Shown piece by piece: positions 19,931 to 28,022 of a stretch of DNA of 64,000 nucleotides. Position numbers and translations under genes: made by a program. The stretch comes from Methanobacterium sp. ERen5. Its GTDB lineage: Archaea; Methanobacteriota; Methanobacteria; Methanobacteriales; Methanobacteriaceae. Location of the stretch: positions 711,001-775,000 of the forward strand of contig CP099988.1 of NCBI GenBank assembly GCA_024167805.1, given 5' to 3'. Under the pieces are notes generated by a model that had not been told where the DNA came from, did not search any database, and worked only from the letters and a program-made list of their open reading frames with translations. Within the stretch, counting starts at the first letter, position 1; each line of letters begins with the position of its first letter.

Positions 19931-20300
19931 ACTTCCTACCCATTAAATAGATAGTTATAGCTACAAAGTGTATAATACTAAGGACATAATGTAATAAAGG
20001 AATAGCTATATATAAATAAACATTAGAATAATAGTTCATCTACATTAAACAACTTATAAGCAATTACAAACTTAGTATTCAACATAAATTAGATGTAACA
20101 ATGAATCCAAGTTTCATGACATATAAAAATCGAATGTAAGATTAAACAAATGGATTTTACAACGTATTCAATGCATAAAACAAACCTTATAACTAAGCAT
20201 ATAAAACTAAAACAATAACAATTTATACCAATATTCTTAGTTGCTCAACGAAACGATGCAATTAATTAAAAATACATGTTATCATTTACCCATATACCAT

Positions 20301-20328
20301 ACTTCGTTATAGATTGATTTAACGAAGT
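20301..20328. repeat. perfect 9-bp inverted repeat with 10-base spacer
   Basis: ACTTCGTTA (20301-20309) and TAACGAAGT (20320-20328). The 28-base symmetry in the widest gap of the element could be an operator, a recombinase or initiator binding site, or a hairpin. Confidence 0.6.
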
Positions 20329-20656
20329 AAAGAGCATCAAATTATGTCTATTAATAATAAATACATCCAAAATACACCTCTAAACCCCCTACCACCGAAA
20401 AAATGCCAACTATACCTCCATTTATACACTTCCCTACTAAGCAGAGATACCAAATAGTATATTTAATTCTTAATGTCGCCTATTAACCGATATATTTCTC
20501 TAATTTTGCACATATCATCATAATTTCTATTAAAAACCTATTTAATACAGATATATTAACTGTTTACCCTATATGTAACATATCATATAGGTATGTTAAA
20601 ACTAGCAAGATATTCAGCTATTAATCAAACTCAAATTTCAAATCTTGACATAAAAG

Positions 20657-20682
20657 GTTACATCTTAATCATGAATCTATAC
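20657..20682 (+). promoter_or_regulatory. 26-bp element motif, copy 2
   Basis: Begins GTTACATCTTAATCATGAAT, then CTATAC. Placed about 40 bases before the start of the gene at 20724, the same spacing as copy 1. Confidence 0.6.
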
Positions 20683-20723
20683 TATACCAACAAATAGGTG
20701 GCGATATTATAGCAAGCGAACAC

Positions 20724-21383
20724 ATGATAAATAAATTAGTTGAAGCATGGGATGAAGAGATTAATGAAAAGAAATCTAAAAGATACAAAGGAATTATATC
20801 TCATAAAGTAGGAACAAATGATTATTATGCTCTTCAACAATTGTCTGATAAGAGAAAAGATTTGGAAGTAGTCAATAAAGGCCAGTTCAAGATAATATAC
20901 GATCAACAAAAATCATATATTAAATCTGCTGAAACTGATAAACCTAAACGTAAACCAAACTTTAAAATACGATTTAATAAGCCGTTTTATAAACATGATT
21001 TAAATTACTTTAATAAAGATGATAAATCTATTAGAACGTTCCTATTAAACGCAAATAAAGTTGGATTATCAAGGAATATGATACTAATACCATTTAATAT
21101 ATCAAAAAAGTGTTATTATATTACTATTAATAATAACACCGAGTTAATCTTATTAAATAAAGTAAATACCTGCTTTAATTATATTAGTAAACAGAGCAAT
21201 TTATACTTTCAGATAATTGGAAATATATCAGACACTCTAAATGATTTCTATAAAGATTTTGAAAGGAAATTATTAGGAAATTTACAAGAATCTACACGCG
21301 TTAACAGTGCATTAATTAAGGAATTATCTATTGAATCTAACGATCTATTAAATTCTAAATATATTATTAATACAAATGATTAA
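20724..21383 (+). CDS. unrecognised element protein (219 residues)
   Basis: Lys/Asn-rich and soluble. Residues about 22-62 (KGIISHKVGTNDYYALQQLS, then VVNKGQFKIIYD) have a helix-then-hairpin pattern like a winged helix. The central MILIPFNISKKCYYITINNN is beta-rich, and the C-terminus is helical. The 296-residue protein at 21907 has the same order of parts. The start is uncertain: a good AGGTGGCGAT site lies 20 bases upstream of ATG 20724, too far for it, and would suit a non-standard codon around 20706-20709 or a start lost by a base error. Confidence 0.6.
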   Translation: MINKLVEAWDEEINEKKSKRYKGIISHKVGTNDYYALQQLSDKRKDLEVVNKGQFKIIYDQQKSYIKSAETDKPKRKPNFKIRFNKPFYKHDLNYFNKDDKSIRTFLLNANKVGLSRNMILIPFNISKKCYYITINNNTELILLNKVNTCFNYISKQSNLYFQIIGNISDTLNDFYKDFERKLLGNLQESTRVNSALIKELSIESNDLLNSKYIINTND

Positions 21384-21409
21384 TTCTAACACATAACTTC
21401 TTTATTAAA

Positions 21410-21453
21410 GTATACTTCAAGTACTCTTCAGGTATGCTTCAGGGTATCTTCAA
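21410..21453 (+). repeat. four tandem 11-bp iterons (CTTCA type)
   Basis: TATACTTCAAG, TACTCTTCAGG, TATGCTTCAGG and GTATCTTCAAT follow without gaps. Each repeat is about one helical turn, so a protein could bind all four on one face of the DNA. They lie just after the gene ending at 21383. Confidence 0.6.
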
Positions 21454-21783
21454 TTATTTATCAGCTTTTTTGTAGAAACCTTTAAACGTATTATATTTAT
21501 ATATATGTGTGTTTATCTTCTTATCTCTCTTTTTCTCTCTCTTACTTCTCAATAGGGCGTGTACCACATGTATATACCCCTATTTTTTAGGGTTAATGCC
21601 ACATTAACCATTACAAGTGTAAAAAAATGAATTCAAATCAAGACTTATCAGACATTAATTATAAAAATATAGGCATTAATACCTCTAAATATAAATAATA
21701 CTAATTAATTAATTTAATATACCAATAATACCAAATATAAAAGGTTTAAACCTGATTAAATATCTAATTATGTAGTTTTGTTT

Positions 21784-21838
21784 TTGTACGAACTATGTAC
21801 GAAACATGTACCAAGTATTTACGTACCATGTACCAAAA
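21784..21838 (+). repeat. five tandem 11-bp iterons (GTAC type)
   Basis: TTGTACGAACT, ATGTACGAAAC, ATGTACCAAGT, ATTTACGTACC and ATGTACCAAAA are contiguous, with consensus ATGTACSAAA plus one base. The array ends one base before motif copy 3 and about 70 bases upstream of the gene at 21907. It resembles initiator-binding iterons or an operator. Confidence 0.68.
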
Positions 21839-21839
21839 T

Positions 21840-21865
21840 GTTACAGTCAAATAATGAATGTTTAT
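21840..21865 (+). promoter_or_regulatory. 26-bp element motif, copy 3 (divergent)
   Basis: Begins GTTACAGTCAAATAATGAAT, then GTTTAT. It is less well conserved than the other copies but in the same place relative to a gene start. Confidence 0.5.
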
Positions 21866-21906
21866 TGTAGAATAAATTAATCCAATTAATCATGAATGGT
21901 GAAAAT

Positions 21907-22782
21907 ATGAATGTTATACAGAAACAAATTGATGATGATGATGATAGAATGACTAGCGAATGCGTAGAAAATAGACTTAAATTAGAAATTTTCGACAAAT
22001 ATGGGATATTAAAGGAAAATATAAAAGTATCGGACTTTTATGGTTTTTTTACAGGGCCCAATGTAGAAGAAATAGTTGATCAAAAATTTCAGAAATTAGC
22101 CAATATTACAGCAGTTAATATAGTACATGCTCAAACAGAAATCATCAAGCTTAAAGATTACTTGCTTAAAAGTAATTTATATGAAGATGAAATCAAATTA
22201 AATGATTTACACCCCATAGGAAATAAAAGTTCGTATTATATTAAAGCCTTTAGAGGATTAATAAATAAATTTAGACTAATCAAAGTTAACGATGACACAT
22301 ATACTGTACTAACATATAATAATGAAATATATGATAAACTAATTGATCATAACTATTCAATGTGCGTATCTGTAAATAACAATAATGATATGTACTTTAA
22401 ATATAATAATACTAAGTTTAATAAATTTTTAAGTAAATCCGAGAAGTTATATATTACAAATACCATACTTATAGTTCCATTAACTCATAAAATATCAAGA
22501 GGTAAATATAAAGGGATATATTACTATTATTTAATCATAGATAATGAATTAGAAACAGTAACCCAACATGAAGTACCAAACCTACGATTCATAAACGATG
22601 AATCTACCATTTATACATTCATATCTGAAATATATTCTAATACAAGATTAAATATATTTATACAAGAATTAACACAAACAGCTCCAAAAATAGGAGTTAA
22701 TAATGAAAATATCTTGAAAAAAGTATTTAATGGTAGAACAAGCTTATTCTATAAGGATAATAAACTATTAAAACAAGAATAA
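21907..22782 (+). CDS. unrecognised element protein, possible initiator or regulator
   Basis: A protein of about 291 residues. ATG 21907 is favoured since GGTGAAAAT precedes it, while ATG 21892 lacks a site. The N-terminus is helical and acidic. Residues roughly 100-145 (IGNKSSYYIKAFRGLINKFR, then IKVNDDTYTVLTYNNE) look like a winged helix. A beta-rich middle (NTILIVPLTHKISRGKYKG, IYYYYLIIDNE) and a helical tail follow. The layout parallels the 219-residue protein at 20724. It follows an iteron array directly, so an iteron-binding role is a reasonable inference, but no family was recognised. Confidence 0.6.
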   Translation: MNVIQKQIDDDDDRMTSECVENRLKLEIFDKYGILKENIKVSDFYGFFTGPNVEEIVDQKFQKLANITAVNIVHAQTEIIKLKDYLLKSNLYEDEIKLNDLHPIGNKSSYYIKAFRGLINKFRLIKVNDDTYTVLTYNNEIYDKLIDHNYSMCVSVNNNNDMYFKYNNTKFNKFLSKSEKLYITNTILIVPLTHKISRGKYKGIYYYYLIIDNELETVTQHEVPNLRFINDESTIYTFISEIYSNTRLNIFIQELTQTAPKIGVNNENILKKVFNGRTSLFYKDNKLLKQE

Positions 22783-22938
22783 TCTATTTACACATATCTA
22801 TTTTATAATCCAAGAGTTTCACTTAAGTTACACACCAACAAAATCCCAAGTAAAATTAAACATCTAACATACAGTTCCTTATATCAAGTACTCATATTTC
22901 ATACCTTATAAAATGTTAATTTTGTTTTTAATTAAACA

Positions 22939-22964
22939 GTTACAGTTTAACCATGAATCTATAT
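22939..22964 (+). promoter_or_regulatory. 26-bp element motif, copy 4
   Basis: GTTACAGTTTAACCATGAAT followed by CTATAT. It matches copy 1 closely, but the next gene is 280 bases away, unlike copies 1-3. Confidence 0.58.
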
Positions 22965-23092
22965 AATGAGAGAAGATTTTGAGTTGGGAAACAAGATTCA
23001 AATCCATTTTCTCTTTATATTTTGGCAATAATTAATATGGTTTAATCCTTAATTACCATGAACATGATTTTTTCATGTTTCTAAAACCATTT
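22965..23092 (+). ncRNA. possible structured RNA downstream of motif copy 4
   Basis: AGAGAA near 22969 pairs with TTCTCT near 23008, with inner pairing between the two. A second stem nests ATGGTTT (23037-23043) with AAACCAT (23084-23090) around GAACATGA/TCATGTTT (23060-23067 and 23073-23080). A promoter-like motif directly upstream and no start codon nearby make a small RNA or regulatory leader possible. Confidence 0.3.
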
Positions 23093-23246
23093 AATTTTAA
23101 AATTGATACAAAATACCCACAAATACTCGTTTAAATGATAAATAATCAGCAAAATAGAGAATATTATTTAAAAAAATAAAGAATTCAGCTTATATTTTTC
23201 TATAAAGCTTAATTTTTTGTTTAAACACTATTTGAGGTAAAAATAT

Positions 23247-23564
23247 ATGATTATAAATGTAGATAGAATGGAGAAGAAATTAATGAACCAAGACTTAGAT
23301 ATAATTGAAGATTATCTAAATAAACGATTTGAATTAGAAAGAAACGAGTTAGTAACAAATATGGATGCAATAGAAGGTAGATATAAATTTAATTACTCAA
23401 AGGGAATAGATGGATTAAATGAGTTTATGCTTTTCTATAACAAACTATTCAGTAAATTACATTTGATCAGTATTAAGAGCTTTATGAACACGTATAATAC
23501 CATATTAGTTGAGTTAGGTCGTAAACATGAAATATCTAACCAAATAAATCAATTACAACAATGA
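23247..23564 (+). CDS. small helical element protein (105 residues)
   Basis: The start is ATG 23247 after TTGAGGTAAAAAT. Almost entirely helical and charged (DIIEDYLNKRFELERNELVT, then a C-terminal EISNQINQLQQ), with coiled-coil character. It ends 57 bases before the convergent integrase stop. Not recognised. The position next to the integrase leaves room for an excisionase-like or accessory role, but no motif supports it. Confidence 0.55.
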   Translation: MIINVDRMEKKLMNQDLDIIEDYLNKRFELERNELVTNMDAIEGRYKFNYSKGIDGLNEFMLFYNKLFSKLHLISIKSFMNTYNTILVELGRKHEISNQINQLQQ

Positions 23565-23620
23565 ACTACATTAAATTTCTCATTACATTTTTTAGAAAGA
23601 ACTTTAGAGTTAAATTAATT

Positions 23621-24756
23621 TTAACTCTTATTTTTACTTAATGCTTTAATTTGTCTTTCATATAATACTTGTTTTAATTTTAAATCTTCAATTTCGTCTT
23701 TTACTTCATCATAACGATCCACAACTACTACTTTTACTGCTGATGTACTAATTTGACCTACAACATCAAGATATTTATCTCTAACACTTTCAGGATCTGC
23801 TTTAAAATATGCACCTGTGGTTTTATCGACACTATGCCCCAATATATGACGAGTAGCTATATATGGAAAGTCATTTTTTTCAAGTGTAGAAGCAAATAGC
23901 TTCCGTAAACTATGTGGACGAACTAACAATCGACCATTAACTTTTCTAAATCCTGCTTTTTTGTTGATTCTACGATAAACTTCCGTAATAGAATCTGGAC
24001 TAACTGGAATACCTGTAGTAATGTTACTAAATAGTTTATTTGAAGGTAATGGCACTACTCCATATTTTATATCTATATCTGACAAGTAACCAAAGATAGC
24101 AAGGGATGCTTCAGGAGAATTAAAGGTAAAATAATGCTTTCCAGTCTTAATACGTTTAATGTGCCAAATGGGAACAAGGTTATCTAGTTCATTTAACTTG
24201 TCAAGTAATTCTTTGATAGTTCTAGGATCATTATCCAAAGAAAAAGCTTTGAATAAGTCTTTGAATGTCAGGCTACTGATTTCAGCCCGACTCATTCCTG
24301 ATGATACCATTAATAGAGTTATAGCACGATATGTAACATTAGAATATTCCAAAGACCTTTTAACATCATCCATAGTGGGTAAGTCTTCGTATGTTTCCTC
24401 TTTTTTATCTCTTCTAGCTTTTTTTGATAGGTACGAGGTAATTCAATTTGATATTCGTTATAAAAGCTTCGTATTAACATGATAATGTGACCTTTATAAT
24501 TCTTTGATAGGTCAGTTGAATCTAAAAATGATCTAAAATCCATCAAATATTTCTTAACCTTTCGATTCCTTAAACGAACTCTATCCTCTTCTTCAGCTTC
24601 AGCTTCTTCTATTAATTCATTTAATGACATTTTAGTAAAATCAGAATATTTTTGAAGTGCTATTCTATACAATCTAATAGAAGATTTAACCAAACCACGA
24701 TTCTGACAAAAATCGATGAATAATGATTGTTCTTCAACAGGATTAGTCGGTTTCAT
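23621..24756 (-). CDS. tyrosine recombinase (integrase), one frameshift
   Basis: XerC/D-like integrase that recombines the element with the chromosome. The N-terminal core-binding domain has SSIRLYRIALQKYSDFTK. The catalytic domain has the first Arg in SSGMSRAEISSLTF, then RPHSLRKLFAST (His-x-x-Arg), HILGHSVDKTTGAYFKAD with the second His and nucleophile Tyr. The frame breaks in T6 on the plus strand (24401-24406). Adding one base joins LEEIKK to EETYEDLPTMDDVKRSL, giving 378 residues. All catalytic residues are present. Its start is about 50 bases inside the right att core, as is usual for such elements. Confidence 0.9.
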
Positions 24757-24807
24757 AAATACTGTATAAGCAATATCCTTAATAAACCTTATGAAATTGT
24801 AGAATAT

Positions 24808-24819
24808 AGTACAGTTTTA
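24808..24819. repeat. attR: right end of the integrated element
   Basis: Second copy of AGTACAGTTTTA. To its right the sequence CCCATGGTGGAAAAGACGG resumes the DUF763 reading frame as THGGKDGFPYPVDRE. Confidence 0.85.
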
Positions 24820-24980
24820 CCCATGGTGGAAAAGACGGTTTCCCCTATCCAGTTGACAGAGAAGTCTATGATCATTCAATAAAAACTATCAAAGAAGCTG
24901 TAGAGGATGCTAAAATAGAAAAAAAGGACAAATATTGTGCAATTAAACGTCTTGAACAGTTTGTTAGTCATGAAAATTGA
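24820..24980 (+). pseudogene. DUF763 family protein, detached 3' part
   Basis: Reads (T)HGGKDGFPYPVDREVYDHSI and continues KEAVEDAKIEKKDKY to FVSHEN, stop 24978-24980. This is the typical C-terminal end of DUF763 proteins. It has no start codon or promoter of its own and is in frame with the 5' part at 9248-10213 across the att core. With both parts and the single A restored, the original protein would have about 375 residues. Confidence 0.87.
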
Positions 24981-25037
24981 ATAACAAAGAAAAATATTGG
25001 ATTCATGCAGTACTTTTGCTTAAAAAAATTTGGTGTT

Positions 25038-26044
25038 TTACCACCAATCCAACACACCACACCAGTTAAGAATTGCAATGGTAACAACAGCAACAACAAT
25101 CACCGTTACTACTACAACAACAACAATCGCTGCAGCTGCGACGGCCGTGGTTGCAGCTGCTGTAGCAGCTGCCGCTGTAGCAGCCGTTGTAGCCATTGCT
25201 GAAACACCTTCTGAAACTAAAACCGTTCCAGAAGCGCTAGCTATTGCTAATGCACTTGCAGTTGCATCAGCAGCAATGATTGATGAAGCTGTAATAGTAC
25301 CTGCAGTATATGCTACTGAAGCTGCTGCTGCAGCAGTTGCAGCGGTAGCAGCAGCAGTTGCAGTTACAGCCGCACTTGTGGCTACTACTGCTGTTGTAAC
25401 TACACCTGCCTCCATAACTACGCTTCCGGCCACAATTACCCCATTAATTACATTTTTTTCTTACTACTCGAATTGGTTTGATTATTTGTATCAGTAGTTG
25501 AGTTTCCAATGTCGGTGGAATTATCTGTTGAGTTGATTGTACCATTTGTAGTAACCACTAAATTTGAATAAGATGTAGAATTATTATTGGATGTTACGAT
25601 ACTTTGCTCGTTCTTCTCTTCAAGTTTGTTTTGGATGGTATTTTGATTACCTATTGACAATGGTTGAACTTTATTGGTTGAATTAGATGCAGAAACTGGT
25701 TTATTGGATTTTTCAGTGAAACTATTTCTGTTAGTAGTTTTTAGATAATTATTAGTTTCATATTTAATTTTGCTAGTACTGTGAGTTTTTAAAGTCTTCA
25801 AATTTACTGAATGAGTTTTGTATAATTTCTTAGTAGGTATCTTTTCATTTTCCCTATTTGAAACCTTGTCAAAACCACCACAAATTGTATGAAACGAATT
25901 AATATGTGATTTAGCCCCAATTCCCATATTAACATTAATTCCTGATTGATGTTGTAAGTTTTCACTAATCTCTATTGCAAAAATAGGATTAATACACACA
26001 ATCAACCAAACAATGAACAAAATAAAAAATTTTCTAAAAACCAT
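25038..26044 (-). CDS. secreted protein with Ser/Asn/Thr-rich middle and Ala/Val-rich tail, one frameshift
   Basis: The N-terminal signal MVFRKFFILFIVWLIVCINP ends at FA. A polar region of about 170 residues, rich in Asn, Ser and Thr (TNGTINSTDNSTDIGN has several N-x-S/T sites), follows. The last 130 residues are nearly all Ala, Val, Thr, Ser and Ile, closing IAILNWCGVLDWW. The two halves are joined by one A missing from the run at 25453-25459. The ribosome-binding site AAGGTGA fits ATG 26044. Probably an exported, glycosylated and membrane-associated protein. Family not recognised; about 335 residues. Confidence 0.62.
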
Positions 26045-26050
26045 AATCAT

Positions 26051-26491
26051 TTTCACCTTTGAATATTATTCCTTCATAAATTATATAAATCAACACATAT
26101 TCCATTATAAATTAAAATGTTAAAATCCATATATATAAAGTTATTGTTTTATATGTAACTAGAATAGGTAGGGTTTAATATTATCAGCATAATGCGTAAT
26201 CATTACCCAACAACATGACTAGTAATAAAATTCTCAAAAACAAAAGATGTATATTTGAAATTTTGAAAAATATTTATTTTGACATTCTTCAGTTTGTATA
26301 TAACATTTCTTTTTTGGGGAGTTGTTGAATTGATGATTTTAGATATAATTTAAAATTTGATATTTAGGGAGTAGATTGATTTAAAAATTAAATAAAAATT
26401 AAAGTAAGCCCGATGAAGATGATCTAAATAAAATAAAATATGGATATTATTACTTAATCCATATTGAATGAATGTACGATATTATATCGTC
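26051..26491. other. intergenic region, no gene recognised
   Basis: AT-rich leader of the secreted-protein gene plus the tail of dut. TATA-like TTATATAAATC near 26079 fits a minus-strand promoter. No other feature was noticed. Confidence 0.35.
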
Positions 26492-26947
26492 TCATTCTGA
26501 TTCCTGATAACTCCCATTGTATTCTCCAGATCCACTGACATCAAACACAACTCCCTGGGCAATTCTTTCACCTTTTTTAACTGTGTAGTCATAATCTCCA
26601 TAGTTGTACACCATGAACTGAAGTGTTCCATAAAATCCAGGATCTCCAACAGCGGTGTGTACAGAAACAAATGAACGTAAAAGTGTAGATCTGGGCACGT
26701 AAAGCATGGAATAACCTTTAGGTATTTTTATTTTCCTATCCACAGTCACCAGATAGGATGTTTTAGGTTTCAACACATAAATAGGTGGTTCTAACTTTTC
26801 GAGTTCGGGTAATTCCTTTTCATTATCAATTAATGAACCTGGACCCCTCTGGATAAAAACTTCATCGATCCTTAGATCGATCCCTGAGGGTTGTACGAGT
26901 TCTTCAAAATCTGGAAACAATTTTTTCAGTTCATTTTCACCTATCAT
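26492..26947 (-). CDS. dut: archaeal dUTPase (dCTP deaminase family)
   Basis: Removes pyrophosphate from dUTP to keep uracil out of DNA and to supply dUMP. At 151 residues it matches the short archaeal dUTPase group rather than the longer bifunctional dCTP deaminase-dUTPase. Visible motifs: VQPSGIDLRIDEV, VPRSTLLRSFVSVHTAVGDPGF, GTLQFMVYN and GERIAQGVVFDV. Thymidylate kinases at 49046 and possibly 51746 act further on in the same pathway. Intact frame. Confidence 0.85.
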   Translation of the reverse strand: MIGENELKKLFPDFEELVQPSGIDLRIDEVFIQRGPGSLIDNEKELPELEKLEPPIYVLKPKTSYLVTVDRKIKIPKGYSMLYVPRSTLLRSFVSVHTAVGDPGFYGTLQFMVYNYGDYDYTVKKGERIAQGVVFDVSGSGEYNGSYQESE

Positions 26948-27246
26948 TAAACAAAACTCCTTGATATACTATTAATTAAATCCAATCCATCTTCTTCTTG
27001 TATATGGTTTAGCTGGGCTTAAATTTTATGATGCCCCTGTAATCTAACATACCCCCTCATGATTTAATATAGTGCAATTTTTAAATATTCCTCGATGAAA
27101 TTCCTGATTCTTTATCAAATTAGAAAATTCTTGGGAATAAAATGGAAAATTAAATGCGGCCCAACTGAAATAAATTGTACTGTCTATAGAAAAGATGAAG
27201 TCCAAGAATAATATTTTGAGTACAATCAATCAAAGGAGTAATCAAA

Positions 27247-27926
27247 TTGGAACATGTAAAAGAACATTTTGAAGAGGAAGCAAAGGAATTTGATGACACC
27301 ATAATCAAGTTGATTCCAATGTATTCCCAAATGATAGAATCGATGATCTTCACCATACCCCAAGATGTATCTGATGAATTTAAAGTTTTAGATCTTGGAA
27401 CAGGTACTGGAAATGTATCAAAAGCCATTAAAGAAAAATTTGAACACGCAAGTATTGATTGTATCGATATTGCTGAGAAAATGATAGAGATGGCGAAGAT
27501 CAAATTGGAAGGCTATACTGATATTCATTATTATACAGGAGACTTCTATGAGTTTGAATTTGAAGAGAAATATGATGTGGTTGTTTCATCACTGGCCCTG
27601 CACCATATAAAAACTGATGACGAAAAAAGAAATTCTACCACAAAATATACAACATACTCAAAGAAGGTGGAATTTTCATTAATTCAGACAGTGTTCTTGG
27701 TTCAAATGAGAGAATACAGAAACTTAACAAGGAAAAATGGAAAGAATTCATGTCAAACAATGTTTCTGAAGATGAAGTTGAAGATAAATGGGTTCCCCAA
27801 AGTAAAAAAGAGGATTATCCCGCCCCAATAACCAATCATCTTAAATGGATGGAAGAAGCCGGTTTTAAAGACATGGATATTGTTTGGAAATATTATGGTT
27901 GGGCTGTTTACTGCGGAACAAGATAA
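27247..27926 (+). CDS. class I SAM-dependent methyltransferase, one frameshift
   Basis: SAM-binding motif I VLDLGTGTGNVSKA, motif II IDCIDIAEKMIEMAK, and VVVSSLALHHI as the post-motif region. One A is missing in 27623-27628. Beyond it the frame reads KKFYHKIYNILKEGGIFINS and ends WAVYCGTR, 226 residues. The start is TTG 27247 after AAAGGAGTAATCAAA. The substrate cannot be told; the C-terminus (KWMEEAGFKDMDIVWKYYGW) is that of the UbiE/COQ5-like small-molecule group. Confidence 0.83.
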
Positions 27927-28022
27927 TTGTCCAATTTTTAATAAAAAAAGTTTTTTATATTCTAAAAAACATAATTAGTAGGTATATTGCATAGAATAAC
28001 AATTTCAACTGGAGAAGGTGTT

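Larger units (their letters stand above)
19931..20723. other. largest non-coding gap of the element
   Basis: About 790 AT-rich bases without a credible gene. It contains a perfect 9-bp dyad (20301-20328) and motif copy 2 (20657-20682). The length, AT content and dyad make it a candidate origin, regulatory or recombination region of the element, but nothing proves this. Confidence 0.4.
21384..21906. other. non-coding region with two iteron arrays
   Basis: Holds two separate runs of 11-bp direct repeats (21410-21453 and 21784-21838), a partial MITE-end match near 21470, a pyrimidine-rich stretch (21513-21550) and motif copy 3 (21840-21865). No gene. The composition suits an origin or partition/regulatory region. 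Confidence 0.55.
22783..23246. other. non-coding region with motif copy 4 and hairpins
   Basis: No gene over 460 bases. Motif copy 4 (22939-22964) is followed by two foldable segments (about 22966-23013 and 23037-23090). It may be a long leader of the gene at 23247 or a small RNA. Confidence 0.4.
10202..24819. mobile_element. 14.6-kb integrative element inserted in the DUF763 gene
   Basis: The boundaries are the 12-bp direct repeat. Integrase-proximal att is on the right. Cargo from the left: a small ORF, PsbP-like lipoprotein, HEPN protein, MITE-like insertion, OLD-type nuclease, type IIG restriction-modification enzyme, three large unknown genes, one small unknown gene, and the integrase. 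The plus-strand unknown genes form a plasmid-like core with iteron arrays and a shared upstream motif. The minus-strand genes form a defence-like module. No capsid, portal, terminase, conjugation or recognisable replication gene is seen, so plasmid, virus and satellite origins all remain open. Confidence 0.85.

Noticed and set aside
20301..20328. loxP-like site
   Set aside because: The arms share ACTTCG with loxP, but length and spacer differ and no Cre-like gene pairs with it. Kept only as an unexplained dyad.
21410..21838. CRISPR array
   Set aside because: Repeats are contiguous 11-mers without spacers and no cas genes are present, so they are iterons, not a CRISPR.
22966..23013. tRNA gene
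   Set aside because: GATTCAAATCC resembles a T-arm and the ends pair, but the length (about 48 bases) and missing anticodon and D arms rule out a tRNA.
25030..25497. Long plus-strand Ala/Thr-rich open frame opposite the secreted protein
   Set aside because: It is the mirror of a GCN/GTN-rich coding stretch. It lacks a ribosome-binding site, while the minus strand joins a signal peptide to this tail.
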